From Streptomyces macrolidinus (GTDB lineage: Bacteria; Actinomycetota; Actinomycetes; Streptomycetales; Streptomycetaceae), in assembly GCF_023887685.1 (NCBI RefSeq), contig NZ_JAMWMR010000028.1, positions 1 through 64,000 on the forward strand: 64,000 nt of DNA, read 5' to 3'. How positions within the stretch are numbered: the first letter of the stretch is position 1; each line of letters starts with the position of its first letter. This document shows positions 45,192 to 55,055 of the stretch, in pieces. A model generated the notes under the pieces. It made no database searches, had not been told where the DNA came from, and saw only the letters and a program-made list of their open reading frames with translations. A program made the position numbers and the translations under genes.

Positions 45192-45923
45192 ATGACCGAT
45201 CCGCACGCCGCCTCGCGCCCCGTTCAAGCCGTCATCCTGGCCGGCGGCCAAGGCTCACGGCTGCGTCCCTACACGGACGACCGCCCCAAGCCGATGGTGG
45301 AGATCCCGGGCACCGGGACCCCGATCATCGGCCATCAGCTCGCCTGGCTCGCCGAAGAGGGCGTCACGGACGTGGTGGTCTCCTGCGGCCATCTCGCCGA
45401 CGTCCTGGAGGACTGGCTGGCGTCGGCCGAGCTGCCCGTCCGCGTCACCACGGTCGTCGAGACCGAGCCCCTCGGCCGCGGCGGCGGTCTGCGCCACGCC
45501 GCCGCGCGCCTCCCCCACCCCGACCAGCCGTGGTTCGCGACGAACGGCGACATCTGGACCCGGTTCTCGCTGCGCGACATGGCCGACTTCCACACCGAGC
45601 GCGACGCGGTCGCCACGCTCGCGCTGGCGCGTCCGCGTATCCCCTGGGGTGCCGTCCAGACGGACGGCTTCGGCCATGTCACGGACTTCATCGAGTCCCC
45701 GCCGACGACGTACGAGGTCAACGCGGGCGTCTACGTCTTCTCCGCCGAGTTCGCCGACCTGCTTCCCGAGCGCGGCGACCATGAACGTACGACGTTCCCC
45801 CGCCTGGCCCGGGAGCGGCGGCTGGCCGGCTTCCCGATCCCGCAGGGCGCGTACTGGCGGGCCATCGACACCGCGAAGGACCTCACGGAGGCGGCCAGGG
45901 AACTGGCGGCGCTCGGGCACTGA
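45192..45923 (+). CDS. NDP-sugar pyrophosphorylase-type nucleotidyltransferase
   Basis: A 243-residue enzyme with the nucleotidyltransferase start AVILAGGQGSRLRPYTDDRPKPMVEIPG, which includes the GGxGxRLxP-x8-KPM signature, a metal site in TNGDIWTRF, and GVYVFSAEF later. It would activate a sugar-1-phosphate with NTP, as in glucose- or mannose-1-phosphate transferases. The acceptor is unknown. TACAGT (about 45178) before the ATG suggests a leaderless transcript. Confidence 0.88.
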   Translation: MTDPHAASRPVQAVILAGGQGSRLRPYTDDRPKPMVEIPGTGTPIIGHQLAWLAEEGVTDVVVSCGHLADVLEDWLASAELPVRVTTVVETEPLGRGGGLRHAAARLPHPDQPWFATNGDIWTRFSLRDMADFHTERDAVATLALARPRIPWGAVQTDGFGHVTDFIESPPTTYEVNAGVYVFSAEFADLLPERGDHERTTFPRLARERRLAGFPIPQGAYWRAIDTAKDLTEAARELAALGH

Positions 45924-45956
45924 GAGCTGCTCCGGTACTGAGAAGCGAGAGAGCAG

Positions 45957-45990
45957 TGGGCCCCGTGCACGAGCTCGTGCACGGGGCCCA
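45957..45990. terminator. Perfect 34-bp palindrome between convergent genes
   Basis: TGGGCCCCGTGCACGAG (45957-45973) is followed directly by its exact complement (45974-45990). It sits between two genes that converge and would stop both transcripts. Confidence 0.85.
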
Positions 45991-46008
45991 CCGTTGCCTG
46001 CCGGGGCA

Positions 46009-47715
46009 CTACCCCAGCAGGCCGCCCACCAGGCGGTCCGCGCCTCCGGAGCCGCCGCTGCTGCCACCGCCCGTGCCGCCCGCCGGGCCGCCCGTGCCGC
46101 TGCCGCCGGAGGACGACGGGCCCGCGCTGGTGCTCGGGGCCTGCCGCTGCGGTACCGACGGCCGCTGCGGGGCCTGGCCCACCGTGCCCTGGGTCTGGCT
46201 CGGCCGACCGCCCGTGGCCGCACCCGTCGCGCCCGTCCGGCCGGGGGTACCCGTCGTACCCGGAGCGCCCGTCGCACCGGCCGTCTCCCGGGCCGTGGCC
46301 GCGCCGGACGGCGAGGACGTCGTACCGTGCGTCGTCGGCGGGCGCGAGGCCGAGGGGCTCGCCTTGTGGTGCCGCGCGCCCGGCGTCCGGGGCAGCGGCG
46401 AGCCCGGCAGTTCGTTGCGCGGCGCCTCGCCGGGGCCGGGCACGACCACGCGGTTCGCGTCCCGCACCGCCCCGCCGAGCAGCGACCCGACCAGCAGGAT
46501 CACCCCGGTCACCAGCCCCGCCACCAGCGCGCCGCGGCGCAGCACGTACTGCCGCAGCTCCCAGATGTCCGAGCGCGGCCCGAGCGTGCGCCACGCCCCC
46601 GCCGCGAGCCGTCCGTCCACGGAGTACACCGGCGCCCCGGCGATGATCAGCGGGGACCAGGCCGCGAGGTAGAGGATGTCGGCCATCTCGTACGCGGGGG
46701 CCGTCCGCCAGCTCACCGTGACGATCAGCGCGGCCGAGAGCAGGGCCCCGAGCACGGCCGCGACGCGCTGCCACAGGCCGAGGACCGTGAGCACGCCCAC
46801 GATCACCTGGAGGAAGGCCACGGCGAGACCCGTGCCGATGGGGTGCTGGAGCGCGAACTGCCGTAGCGGCTCGGCGACTTGCCAGGGGTGCAGCGTGTGG
46901 AGCCACGCGGCCATGGAGCCCTGCTTGCCGCCGTCGAAGTAGACCGGGTCGCAGAGCTTGCTCATGCCCGCGTAGGCGGCGATGGAGCCGAGGACGATGC
47001 GCAGGGGCAGCAGCACCACGCCGAGGTTCAACCGGCGGCCGGGGTAGTACGCGTGCCGCGTCTGGTCGCCCGCATGCCGCCGCCCCGGAGGCCGGTCCTC
47101 GGCCGCGAACTCCCGCTCGTCGTACGGGGATTCGTACGGATCGCGGCCGGACTCGCCGTACGCGTCGTCGGCGCTGCGCATGTGCGGCAGCAGCCGGGTG
47201 CGGCCCAGGTCGTGGCCGTGACCGTGCCCGCCGCCGACGATCGGCGTCGGGACGGTCGCTTCGGTCGGATCGTCGTAGCCGTCGGTCCCCGGCAGGCCGT
47301 CGACGCGCGGCAGGACCTGGGTCGCGCCCGCGTCCTCGCCGTAGCCCACGCTGGTGCTCCGCACCGCTTGCAACAGCCGGTGCGCGCCGGTGTCGTCGGG
47401 TGCCGACTTCCCGGTCCAGACGACCGGCCGACGGCGGCGGGCGGGAGCAACGGGCGTACCGGGCACGTCGGTTCTGTCCGCCGCACCGGCGTGGGGCATG
47501 CGCGCGACGACCTGCGGCGAGGTCGCCTGCCAGACGACGCGCCGGGGCTGGGCGCGGCGCGCCGACGCGCCCAACTGCACGCGAAAGCTGGCGTGATTGA
47601 CGATGACCTGCGCCGGATCGCTCGGCACCTTCACCATGCTCAGCACGGGGGTGTCGTCGAATCCCGACGATCGGTCCCCCGTGGGTGTGCGGGGTGTTCT
47701 GGTCTCCACACTCAT
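46009..47715 (-). CDS. DoxX-family membrane protein with long disordered ends
   Basis: A 568-residue protein. The N-terminal 230 residues are charged and low-complexity (including GGGHGHGHDLGRT). The middle (about 232-400) holds the DoxX-like four-helix membrane region (LRIVLGSIAAYAGMSKLCDP, LALIVTVSWRTAP-like segment, ADILYLAAWSPLIIAG). One further helix (VAGLVTGVILLVGSLLGG) leads to a Pro/Ser/Thr/Gly tail of about 140 residues, probably outside the cell. DoxX proteins have ill-defined redox-related roles. Only the DoxX core is conserved in type. Confidence 0.82.
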   Translation of the reverse strand: MSVETRTPRTPTGDRSSGFDDTPVLSMVKVPSDPAQVIVNHASFRVQLGASARRAQPRRVVWQATSPQVVARMPHAGAADRTDVPGTPVAPARRRRPVVWTGKSAPDDTGAHRLLQAVRSTSVGYGEDAGATQVLPRVDGLPGTDGYDDPTEATVPTPIVGGGHGHGHDLGRTRLLPHMRSADDAYGESGRDPYESPYDEREFAAEDRPPGRRHAGDQTRHAYYPGRRLNLGVVLLPLRIVLGSIAAYAGMSKLCDPVYFDGGKQGSMAAWLHTLHPWQVAEPLRQFALQHPIGTGLAVAFLQVIVGVLTVLGLWQRVAAVLGALLSAALIVTVSWRTAPAYEMADILYLAAWSPLIIAGAPVYSVDGRLAAGAWRTLGPRSDIWELRQYVLRRGALVAGLVTGVILLVGSLLGGAVRDANRVVVPGPGEAPRNELPGSPLPRTPGARHHKASPSASRPPTTHGTTSSPSGAATARETAGATGAPGTTGTPGRTGATGAATGGRPSQTQGTVGQAPQRPSVPQRQAPSTSAGPSSSGGSGTGGPAGGTGGGSSGGSGGADRLVGGLLG

Positions 47716-47818
47716 CTAACCGAGTGACGTGTGGTTAGGACACTGCCTTGACCGCGCGGATCTGTCCGGACCCCGTCAAGCGCGTCCCCGGCGAGCGGTT
47801 CGCCCCCTACGCGTGAAG

Positions 47819-47840
47819 GGCTGAACGTGTGTTCAGCCCT
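47819..47840 (-). terminator. Terminator after rlmB
   Basis: GGGCTGAAC (47819-47827) and GTTCAGCCC (47832-47840) close a GTGT loop, 25 bases beyond the rlmB stop on the minus strand. Confidence 0.8.
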
Positions 47841-47864
47841 TCATCGCCTTTACGACACGCGCGA

Positions 47865-48806
47865 TCAGACGCGCCTGCGGGACGCCTCGTAGAGCACGAT
47901 GCCCGCCGCCACACCGGCGTTGAGCGACTCCGCCCCACCCGGCATCGGGATCCGGACCCGGACGTCGCAGGTCTCGCCGACGAGCCGCGACAGGCCCTTG
48001 CCCTCGCTGCCGACGACGATGACGACCGGCCCGTCCAGGGCTTCCAGCGCGCCGAGCTCGGCCTCTCCGTCGGCGGCCAGACCGACGACGGTGATGCCCG
48101 CCTTCTTGTACGCCTCCAGGGCGCGCGTGAGGTTGGTGGCGCGCGCGACGGGCGTACGGGCGGCCGTACCGGCGGACGTCTTCCACGCACCCGCGGTCAT
48201 CCCGGCCGCGCGCCGCTCGGGCACGACGACGCCGTGCCCGCCGAAGGCGGAGACGGAACGGACGACGGCGCCGAGGTTGCGCGGGTCGGTCACCCCGTCG
48301 AGGGCGACGATCAGCGGGTCCTCGCCCTCGTCGTAGGCGGCCGAGGCGAGGTCCTCGGGGTGCGCGTACTCGTACGGCGGGACCTGGAGGACCAGGCCCT
48401 GGTGGTTCAGCCCGTTCGTCATCCGGTCCAGCTCGGGACGCGGGGCCTCCATGAGGTTGATGCCGCCGCGCTCGGCCGCGAGCTGGAGCGCCTCGCGCAC
48501 CCGCTCGTCGTTGTCGATGAACTGCTGGACGTAGAGCGTGGAGGCGGGCACCCCTTCACGGAGCGCCTCGACGACGGGGTTGCGCCCGACGACCAGCTCG
48601 GACGAGGACTTCCCGCCCGTACGGCGCTGGGGGCGCCCCTGCTGGGCGCGGCGTGCCTTCGCCTGGGCGGCGCGCTGCTTGGCGTGTCCCTTGCGCATCT
48701 CGGCGGGCGGGGTCGGCCCCTTGCCCTCGAGGCCCCGGCGCCGCTGGCCGCCGCTGCCGACCTGCGCGCCCTTCTTGCCGGACATGCGGCGGTTGTTCGC
48801 GGCCAT
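47865..48806 (-). CDS. rlmB: 23S rRNA 2'-O-methyltransferase RlmB (TrmH family)
   Basis: A 313-residue SPOUT methyltransferase for a conserved guanosine of 23S rRNA (G2251 in E. coli). A basic disordered N-terminus (about 1-65) precedes the L30-like substrate domain (ELVVGRNPVVEALREG) and the knotted catalytic domain with LDGVTDPRNLGAVVRSV, VVGSEGKGLSRL and IPMPGGAESLNAGVAAGI, the three SPOUT motifs. cysS lies upstream on the same strand, 158 bases away, with a repeat array between. Confidence 0.93.
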   Translation of the reverse strand: MAANNRRMSGKKGAQVGSGGQRRRGLEGKGPTPPAEMRKGHAKQRAAQAKARRAQQGRPQRRTGGKSSSELVVGRNPVVEALREGVPASTLYVQQFIDNDERVREALQLAAERGGINLMEAPRPELDRMTNGLNHQGLVLQVPPYEYAHPEDLASAAYDEGEDPLIVALDGVTDPRNLGAVVRSVSAFGGHGVVVPERRAAGMTAGAWKTSAGTAARTPVARATNLTRALEAYKKAGITVVGLAADGEAELGALEALDGPVVIVVGSEGKGLSRLVGETCDVRVRIPMPGGAESLNAGVAAGIVLYEASRRRV

Positions 48807-48837
48807 GACCTACCTGTTCTCTTCGAAGCGTTCATCT

Positions 48838-48904
48838 GTACGTCGTTCGTACGTCGTCGACGTCTCTGTACGTCGTCTCCGTACGTCCATGACGTCTGTA
48901 CGTC
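48838..48904 (-). repeat. GTACGTC repeat array in the rlmB leader
   Basis: GTACGTC occurs five times (48838, 48849, 48868, 48881, 48898) and GACGTC twice (48859, 48891) within 67 bp. Each is nearly self-complementary. The array lies between cysS and rlmB, 32 bases before the rlmB start. Confidence 0.75.
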
Positions 48905-48964
48905 TATGCAGTGTGCCGCCCGGAGGGCCGGGCGGCACAATCGATCATCGGATCGGTGAACGGC

Positions 48965-50365
<1,401 letters not shown>

Positions 50366-50407
50366 GTGTCCAGGGTAGTGGGCCGCGGGCAGTGCCTCGC
50401 GCCCCAT

Positions 50408-50815
50408 TCACATACGGCCGACCACCTTTCGCGGCACGACCCTGACCACCACCCGCTCCGCGTCCCGCGCCGACTCCGGGTTGAACTCGGCGTACTTCTT
50501 GCCGGTGTACTTCAGCGACAACTCGTCGATGAGGTCCCGGGCGCCCTCCGTCGACAGTTCCGCGGTCCCCCGGATCTCCGCGTACTCGTACGGCGACCGG
50601 GGGTCCTGGACCACGATGCTCACTCTGGGATCGCGGTCCAGGTTCAGCTTCTTGCGCCGGTCCGCCGTCGTGGAGAAGAGGATCTCGTCACCGTCCCGCT
50701 TGACCCACACCGGGGAGAGCTGCGGACCGCCGTCGGGCTGGAGTGTCCCGACGACGATGAAGACGGGGCTGTCGAGCAGGTTCTTGAGCCGGTCGGACAG
50801 TACGGCGGCGGGCAT
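50408..50815 (-). CDS. PPOX-class F420-dependent oxidoreductase
   Basis: A 135-residue split-barrel protein (pyridoxamine-oxidase-like): LLDSPVFIVVGTLQPDGGPQ, SPVWVKRDGDEILFSTTADRRKKLNL, and DPRVSIVVQDPRSPYEYAEIRG. This group in actinobacteria uses F420 to reduce quinones and similar substrates. GGAGGT precedes the start. Its partner is unknown. Confidence 0.87.
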   Translation of the reverse strand: MPAAVLSDRLKNLLDSPVFIVVGTLQPDGGPQLSPVWVKRDGDEILFSTTADRRKKLNLDRDPRVSIVVQDPRSPYEYAEIRGTAELSTEGARDLIDELSLKYTGKKYAEFNPESARDAERVVVRVVPRKVVGRM

Positions 50816-50869
50816 GGGTACCTCCGGGACCTCGTTCTCCGGTCACTCTCCGGGTACCCTCGCACACGC

Positions 50870-51364
50870 TCAGCCCTCGCGCACCACGAGTGCCGTGGCG
50901 ATCGCCATCAGCCCTTCGTCGCGCCCGGGGAAGCCGAGGCCGTCCGTCGTCGCGCCGGACACGGACACCGGTGCCCCCGCGGCTTCGGACAGGATCCGCT
51001 GCGCCTCCGCACGGCGCTTGCCGATCTTCGGCCGGGGGCCGACGACCTGCACGGCGACGTTCCCGATCCGGAATCCGGCCGCGCGCACGATGCGGGCCGC
51101 CTCCGTCAGCAGCGTGATGCCCGCCGCGCCCGACCATTCGGGACGGCCCGTGCCGAAGTGCTGTCCCAGGTCGCCGAGTCCGGCCGCCGAGAAGAGCGCG
51201 TTGCAGGCGGCGTGGGCGACCACGTCCGCGTCCGAGTGGCCCGCGAGACCCGGCCCCTCGCCCTCCCACTTCAGACCGGCGCACCACAACTCCCGCCCCT
51301 CTTCGAAGGCGTGGATGTCGGTGCCGATGCCCACCTGGGGCAACAGAGGTGCGTCAGAAGCCAT
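50870..51364 (-). CDS. ispF: 2-C-methyl-D-erythritol 2,4-cyclodiphosphate synthase
   Basis: A 164-residue trimeric MEP-pathway enzyme. Zinc-binding GIGTDIHAFEEG (Asp, His) and SDADVVAHAACNALFSAAGLGDLGQHF are clear, as is GATTDGLGFPGRDEGLMAIATAL at the end. Its start lies within the last 11 bases of ispD, so the pair is coupled. Confidence 0.95.
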   Translation of the reverse strand: MASDAPLLPQVGIGTDIHAFEEGRELWCAGLKWEGEGPGLAGHSDADVVAHAACNALFSAAGLGDLGQHFGTGRPEWSGAAGITLLTEAARIVRAAGFRIGNVAVQVVGPRPKIGKRRAEAQRILSEAAGAPVSVSGATTDGLGFPGRDEGLMAIATALVVREG

Positions 51365-52106
51365 CGTTGAGCCTCCTGCGCGCCAGAACGGCCTCCGCGA
51401 GCACCAGGTCCAGGGGCCGGGTGACCTTGAATGCCTCCTCGTGGCCGGGCACCACCACGACCCGCAGCCCCAACTGCTCCACCATGCTCGCGTCGTCCGT
51501 GACGTCGTTCGTCACCGTCTCGTGGGCCCGGACCAGCGTCGCGCGGTCGAAGCCCTGCGGGGTCTGCACCGCGCGCAGCCGGGCGCGGTCCGGGGTCGCG
51601 ACCACCGGTTCCGGCGCGCCGGGGGCGGTCGCGGGCGCGACCTCCTTCACGGTGTCGGCGAGCGGCAGCGCGGGGACGACGGCGGGCGCGCCCTCCCGTA
51701 CCGCGTCGATCACGGCGTCCACCGTGTCCACCGGGACGAGCGGGCGGGCCGCGTCATGGACGAGGACCGTCTCGTACCCGGGCGGCAGCGCGTCGAGGCC
51801 GAGCTTCACGGACTCCTGGCGCGTCGCACCGCCGGGGACGACGACGAAGTCCGTCCGCTCGGGCAGCGCGTGCGCGTCGAGCATCGACTTGACCTCGGTG
51901 GCGCCCTCGGGCGGGGCCACGACGATCACCAGGGAGACGGCGTTGGAGGCGGCCATCGCGCGCACGGCGTGGATGAGCATGGGCGTGCCGTTCAGCGCGC
52001 GCAGCGCCTTCGGGGCGCCCGGACCTAGGCGTACACCCCGGCCGGCGGCCGGAATCACGGCGGCTGTACTGGCTGCGCCGGGCGAGGGGCGTGATTCGTC
52101 AGACAT
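51354..52106 (-). CDS. ispD: 2-C-methyl-D-erythritol 4-phosphate cytidylyltransferase
   Basis: A 250-residue MEP-pathway enzyme. The CTP loop is VIPAAGRGVRLGPGAPKALRAL, with VPGGATRQESVKLGL, VLVHDAARPLVP and TPQGFDRATLVRAH. The C-terminus ends RRLNDGF overlapping ispF. It makes 4-CDP-methylerythritol, two steps before the IspF product. Confidence 0.95.
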   Translation of the reverse strand: MSDESRPSPGAASTAAVIPAAGRGVRLGPGAPKALRALNGTPMLIHAVRAMAASNAVSLVIVVAPPEGATEVKSMLDAHALPERTDFVVVPGGATRQESVKLGLDALPPGYETVLVHDAARPLVPVDTVDAVIDAVREGAPAVVPALPLADTVKEVAPATAPGAPEPVVATPDRARLRAVQTPQGFDRATLVRAHETVTNDVTDDASMVEQLGLRVVVVPGHEEAFKVTRPLDLVLAEAVLARRRLNDGF

Positions 52107-52495
52107 CGGATCCTGTCAGGTTTGTGTGCTCGGCAGGTGTGGGTATGGCCAGGATGCCGGGCGCGACGCCTTGACCGGAGACCCTTTCCGTGACTTCTGG
52201 ACTTCTGGTCGAGGCGGTAGCCGCCCGGTTCCGGCGCCGAGTATCGGGGGTGGTCACCGGCGTACGGCGCTCGGGCAGGCATTCGCTCCTGGGGGACCTG
52301 GGGACCTCACCGCGGGACTCATGGGTGGGAACACGCCCGTGGGGATGGACACACCCATGGGTATGCACATGCCGCGGCGCCCGGCGACAGCTACTGCGTC
52401 ATCGGGCACCACGGCATGTGCATGCGTGCTGGGTGCTGGAATGCACCGGTCCGCCCATCGCGTCCTGATCGGGAAGCGAGGGGGCGGCATGAGCG
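52107..52495. other. Gap between carD and ispD, no gene seen
   Basis: Open frames here encode only low-complexity Met/Thr/Pro-rich stretches without a ribosome site. The DNA repeats GGGTGGGAACAC/GATGGACACACC-like words around 52320-52365. It probably holds the ispD promoter. Confidence 0.5.
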
Positions 52496-52978
52496 TCAGG
52501 ACGCGAGGACCTCGTCGAGCAGGGCCTCGGCCTTGTCCTCGTTCGTGTTCTCCGCGAGAGCGAGTTCGCTCACCAGGATCTGGCGGGCCTTGGCGAGCAT
52601 CCGCTTCTCACCGGCGGACAGTCCGCGCTCACGCTCACGGCGCCACAGGTCACGTACGACTTCCGCGACCTTGATGACGTCGCCGGAGGCGAGCTTCTCC
52701 AGGTTTGCCTTGTAGCGACGCGACCAGTTCGTGGGCTCCTCGGCGTACGGCGCGCGCAACACCTCGAAGACCCGGTCCAACCCGTCCTGGCCGACCACAT
52801 CACGCACGCCGACGAACTCCGCATTGTCCGCTGGCACACGCACTGTCAGGTCGCCCTGGGCGACCTTCAGCACCAAGTAGGTCTTGTCCACGCCTTTGAT
52901 CTGACGAGTTTCGATGGCTTCGATCAGCGCGGCCCCGTGATGGGGATAGACCACGGTGTCGCCAACCTTGAACGTCAT
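52496..52978 (-). CDS. carD: CarD-type RNA polymerase-binding regulator
   Basis: A 160-residue essential transcription factor of actinobacteria. The N-terminal Tudor-like RNAP-interaction domain (KVGDTVVYPHHGAALIEAIETR, LKVAQGDLTVRVPADNAEFVGVR) is followed by the C-terminal helical domain that binds the upstream edge of the bubble (WSRRYKANLEKLASGDVIKVAEVVRDLWRR, with the conserved Trp). It stabilises open complexes at housekeeping promoters. Confidence 0.95.
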   Translation of the reverse strand: MTFKVGDTVVYPHHGAALIEAIETRQIKGVDKTYLVLKVAQGDLTVRVPADNAEFVGVRDVVGQDGLDRVFEVLRAPYAEEPTNWSRRYKANLEKLASGDVIKVAEVVRDLWRRERERGLSAGEKRMLAKARQILVSELALAENTNEDKAEALLDEVLAS

Positions 52979-53679
52979 GTGACAGGTACCCCTTCCGTGG
53001 CTATCCAGGGTAACACGGAAACCGCGTCTTCTGAATGGCGTTTTCGCAGGTCAGGGCATATCTCGGGGCTTGACAACCGCGACGCGGACGTGCTTCGAGG
53101 GGGGAGCGGAAGGAGGTATTCGCAGGTCGGAGCGGCTCCGCGGGCGAAGCGAAACGCGTACGTTACACGCTTCACGAACGCTTGACGAGGGCCCGATCGT
53201 CCAGATTTGTCCTCCTCCAGCCGCTCTGCTTCCGCTACTCCGTTCGGTGCCCGGAGCCGGATGCGGTACGAATCCGGAATTGATCAAGCCGTACGGCGAT
53301 CCGCGCTTGTTGTCCCGTTGATCGATTTTCCCTACCGCCTCGCATTCCTTACCGAAATCCCGGCCCGGACTCAGAGGACGCTTATGTGAATGCGGAACTC
53401 CATCAACGTCCGCTCCGTCAACGGCCACTCCCTCAAGGTCCACTTCCGGCAAGGTCAATGTGTCCGGCTGACGAGACCCGCGGGAACTGCGGGAGGCGGA
53501 GGACGCGAGGGTCGCCGGGGACGTCGTACGGTCCCCGCGGGGACGAAGTCGAGGTTAGGGGAGGGTCGGGTGCGGGCGCTCCCGGACGGCTCGGTAACCT
53601 ATGGCCGCTGACAGACACTTAGGGCGGCTTTATCAGGGGGTCGTCCTGCTCCGCCCACGTTCAAGGAGTTGCCGCCGCC
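52979..53679. other. Divergent intergenic region, no gene seen
   Basis: Seven hundred bases between carD and the lipoprotein. Short frames (for example 53070-53321 plus, 53390-53611 plus) lack convincing starts or protein-like order. TAACCT at about 53595 fits a -10 box for the lipoprotein gene. The rest is unexplained. Confidence 0.5.
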
Positions 53680-54288
53680 GTGAGCAGCAGCCTTCGACGC
53701 GGCGCCCTCGCCGCTGCCGCCATCGCGTTCTCGATCACCGCGCTCACCGCGTGCGGTGCCGGCAACGACGCCCAGACGCTGGGAATCAAGCCGGACCACG
53801 CGGCGACCGCCGTTGGTGACATCAAGATCCAGAACGCGATCGTCATCACCCAGCCCGACCAGAAGTCGGGTGGCCCGGCCGTGGTCGCCGCGACCGTCTT
53901 CAACGACGGGCGCACGCCCCAGACGCTGGACTCGATCGCCGTGGAGGGCGCCGGCACCGCCGACCTCACGCCCGTCAACGGCAGCAAGGTGACCGTCCCG
54001 GCCGGGGGATCCGTCGTCATCGGCGGCAAGGGCAACACCTCCGCCGTGCTGAGCAACCCGGGTGAGGCCGTCAAGAGCGGCAGCGCTCACAAGGTGACCT
54101 TCTCCTTCAGCAAGACCGGTGACGTGAGCCTTGAGGCCTTCGCCGTCCCGGCCGAGAGCTACTTCACCAAGTGGGGCCCGACGGCCATCCCGTCGCCGGC
54201 CGCCCCCGAGGCGCCGTCCGAGAGCGCCACGGCGTCGCCGAGCGAGGGCGCCCCGTCCGGCTCGCCGTCGGCCACCGCCGGGCACTGA
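53680..54288 (+). CDS. Secreted lipoprotein
   Basis: A 202-residue protein with signal sequence and lipobox LTAC (Cys25), then a beta-rich domain (IKIQNAIVITQPDQ, VVAATVFNDGRTPQTLDSIAV, GSVVIGGKGNTSAVLS) and a Pro/Ser/Ala tail after about residue 170. It resembles small actinobacterial DUF461-like lipoproteins, but the Met/His copper site of PCuAC proteins is absent. AAGGAG precedes the GTG. It converges on phoP. Confidence 0.75.
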   Translation: MSSSLRRGALAAAAIAFSITALTACGAGNDAQTLGIKPDHAATAVGDIKIQNAIVITQPDQKSGGPAVVAATVFNDGRTPQTLDSIAVEGAGTADLTPVNGSKVTVPAGGSVVIGGKGNTSAVLSNPGEAVKSGSAHKVTFSFSKTGDVSLEAFAVPAESYFTKWGPTAIPSPAAPEAPSESATASPSEGAPSGSPSATAGH

Positions 54289-54300
54289 CACACCCGTACG

Positions 54301-54340
54301 ACAGGGCGGCACCCCTCCTCCGGGAGGGGTGCCGCCCTGT
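54301..54340. terminator. Bidirectional terminator between lipoprotein and phoP
   Basis: An 18-bp perfect stem (54301-54318 with 54323-54340) encloses a TCCG loop. It ends 35 bases before the phoP stop. Confidence 0.93.
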
Positions 54341-54374
54341 GTCGTGCCGTGCCCGTGTCGGGCTCGTCGTCGGC

Positions 54375-55055
54375 TTACGGCTCGAACTTGTAGCCGAGGC
54401 CGCGGACCGTCACCAGATAGCGCGGGGCGCTCGGGTCCGGCTCGATCTTGGCGCGCAGCCGCTTGACGTGGACGTCGAGGGTCTTGGTGTCGCCCACGTA
54501 GTCGGCGCCCCAGACGCGGTCGATGAGCTGCATCCGGGTCAGGACACGGCCCGCGTTGCGCAGCAGCATCTCCAGCAGGTCGAACTCCTTGAGCGGCAGG
54601 TCGACCTTGGCACCGGCCACCGTGACCACATGGCGGTCGACGTCCATACGGACCGGACCGGCCTCCAGCGCGGCGGGCGTCACCTCCTCCGGCTCGCCGC
54701 GGCGGCGCAGGACGGCCCGGATACGGGCGACCAGCTCCCGGGAGGAGAACGGCTTGGTGACGTAGTCGTCGGCCCCTATCTCCAGCCCGACCACCTTGTC
54801 TATCTCGCTGTCCTTGGCGGTCACCATGATCACTGGAACGTTGGAACGGCCCCGGAGCTGACGGCAGACCTCCGTGCCCGGCAGTCCGGGCAGCATCAGG
54901 TCGAGCAGGACGAGGTCGGCGCCGTTGCGCTCGAACTCGTCGAGACCGTCGGGCCCGGTGGCCGCGATGGCCACCTCGAAGCCCTCCTTGCGGAGCATGT
55001 AGGACAGGGCGTCGGAGAAGGACTCCTCGTCCTCGACGACGAGCACTCGGGTCAC
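54375..55055 (-). CDS. phoP: Phosphate response regulator PhoP
   Basis: A 226-residue OmpR-family regulator: receiver with Asp52 (LVLLDLMLPG) and TKPF, then a winged helix (VDLPLKEFDLLEMLLRNAGR, KTLDVHVKRLRAKIEPD). PhoP governs phosphate scavenging and antibiotic onset in Streptomyces. Its start overlaps the end of phoR by four bases. Confidence 0.95.
   Translation of the reverse strand: MTRVLVVEDEESFSDALSYMLRKEGFEVAIAATGPDGLDEFERNGADLVLLDLMLPGLPGTEVCRQLRGRSNVPVIMVTAKDSEIDKVVGLEIGADDYVTKPFSSRELVARIRAVLRRRGEPEEVTPAALEAGPVRMDVDRHVVTVAGAKVDLPLKEFDLLEMLLRNAGRVLTRMQLIDRVWGADYVGDTKTLDVHVKRLRAKIEPDPSAPRYLVTVRGLGYKFEP

Noticed and set aside
52190..52715. Small plus-strand frames around carD and the ispD promoter
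   Set aside because: They have repetitive Met/Thr/Pro or Arg/Ser composition, lack ribosome sites, and one overlaps carD.
53051..53622. Short frames in the carD-lipoprotein gap
   Set aside because: No signal peptide, motif or credible ribosome site; they overlap each other on both strands.
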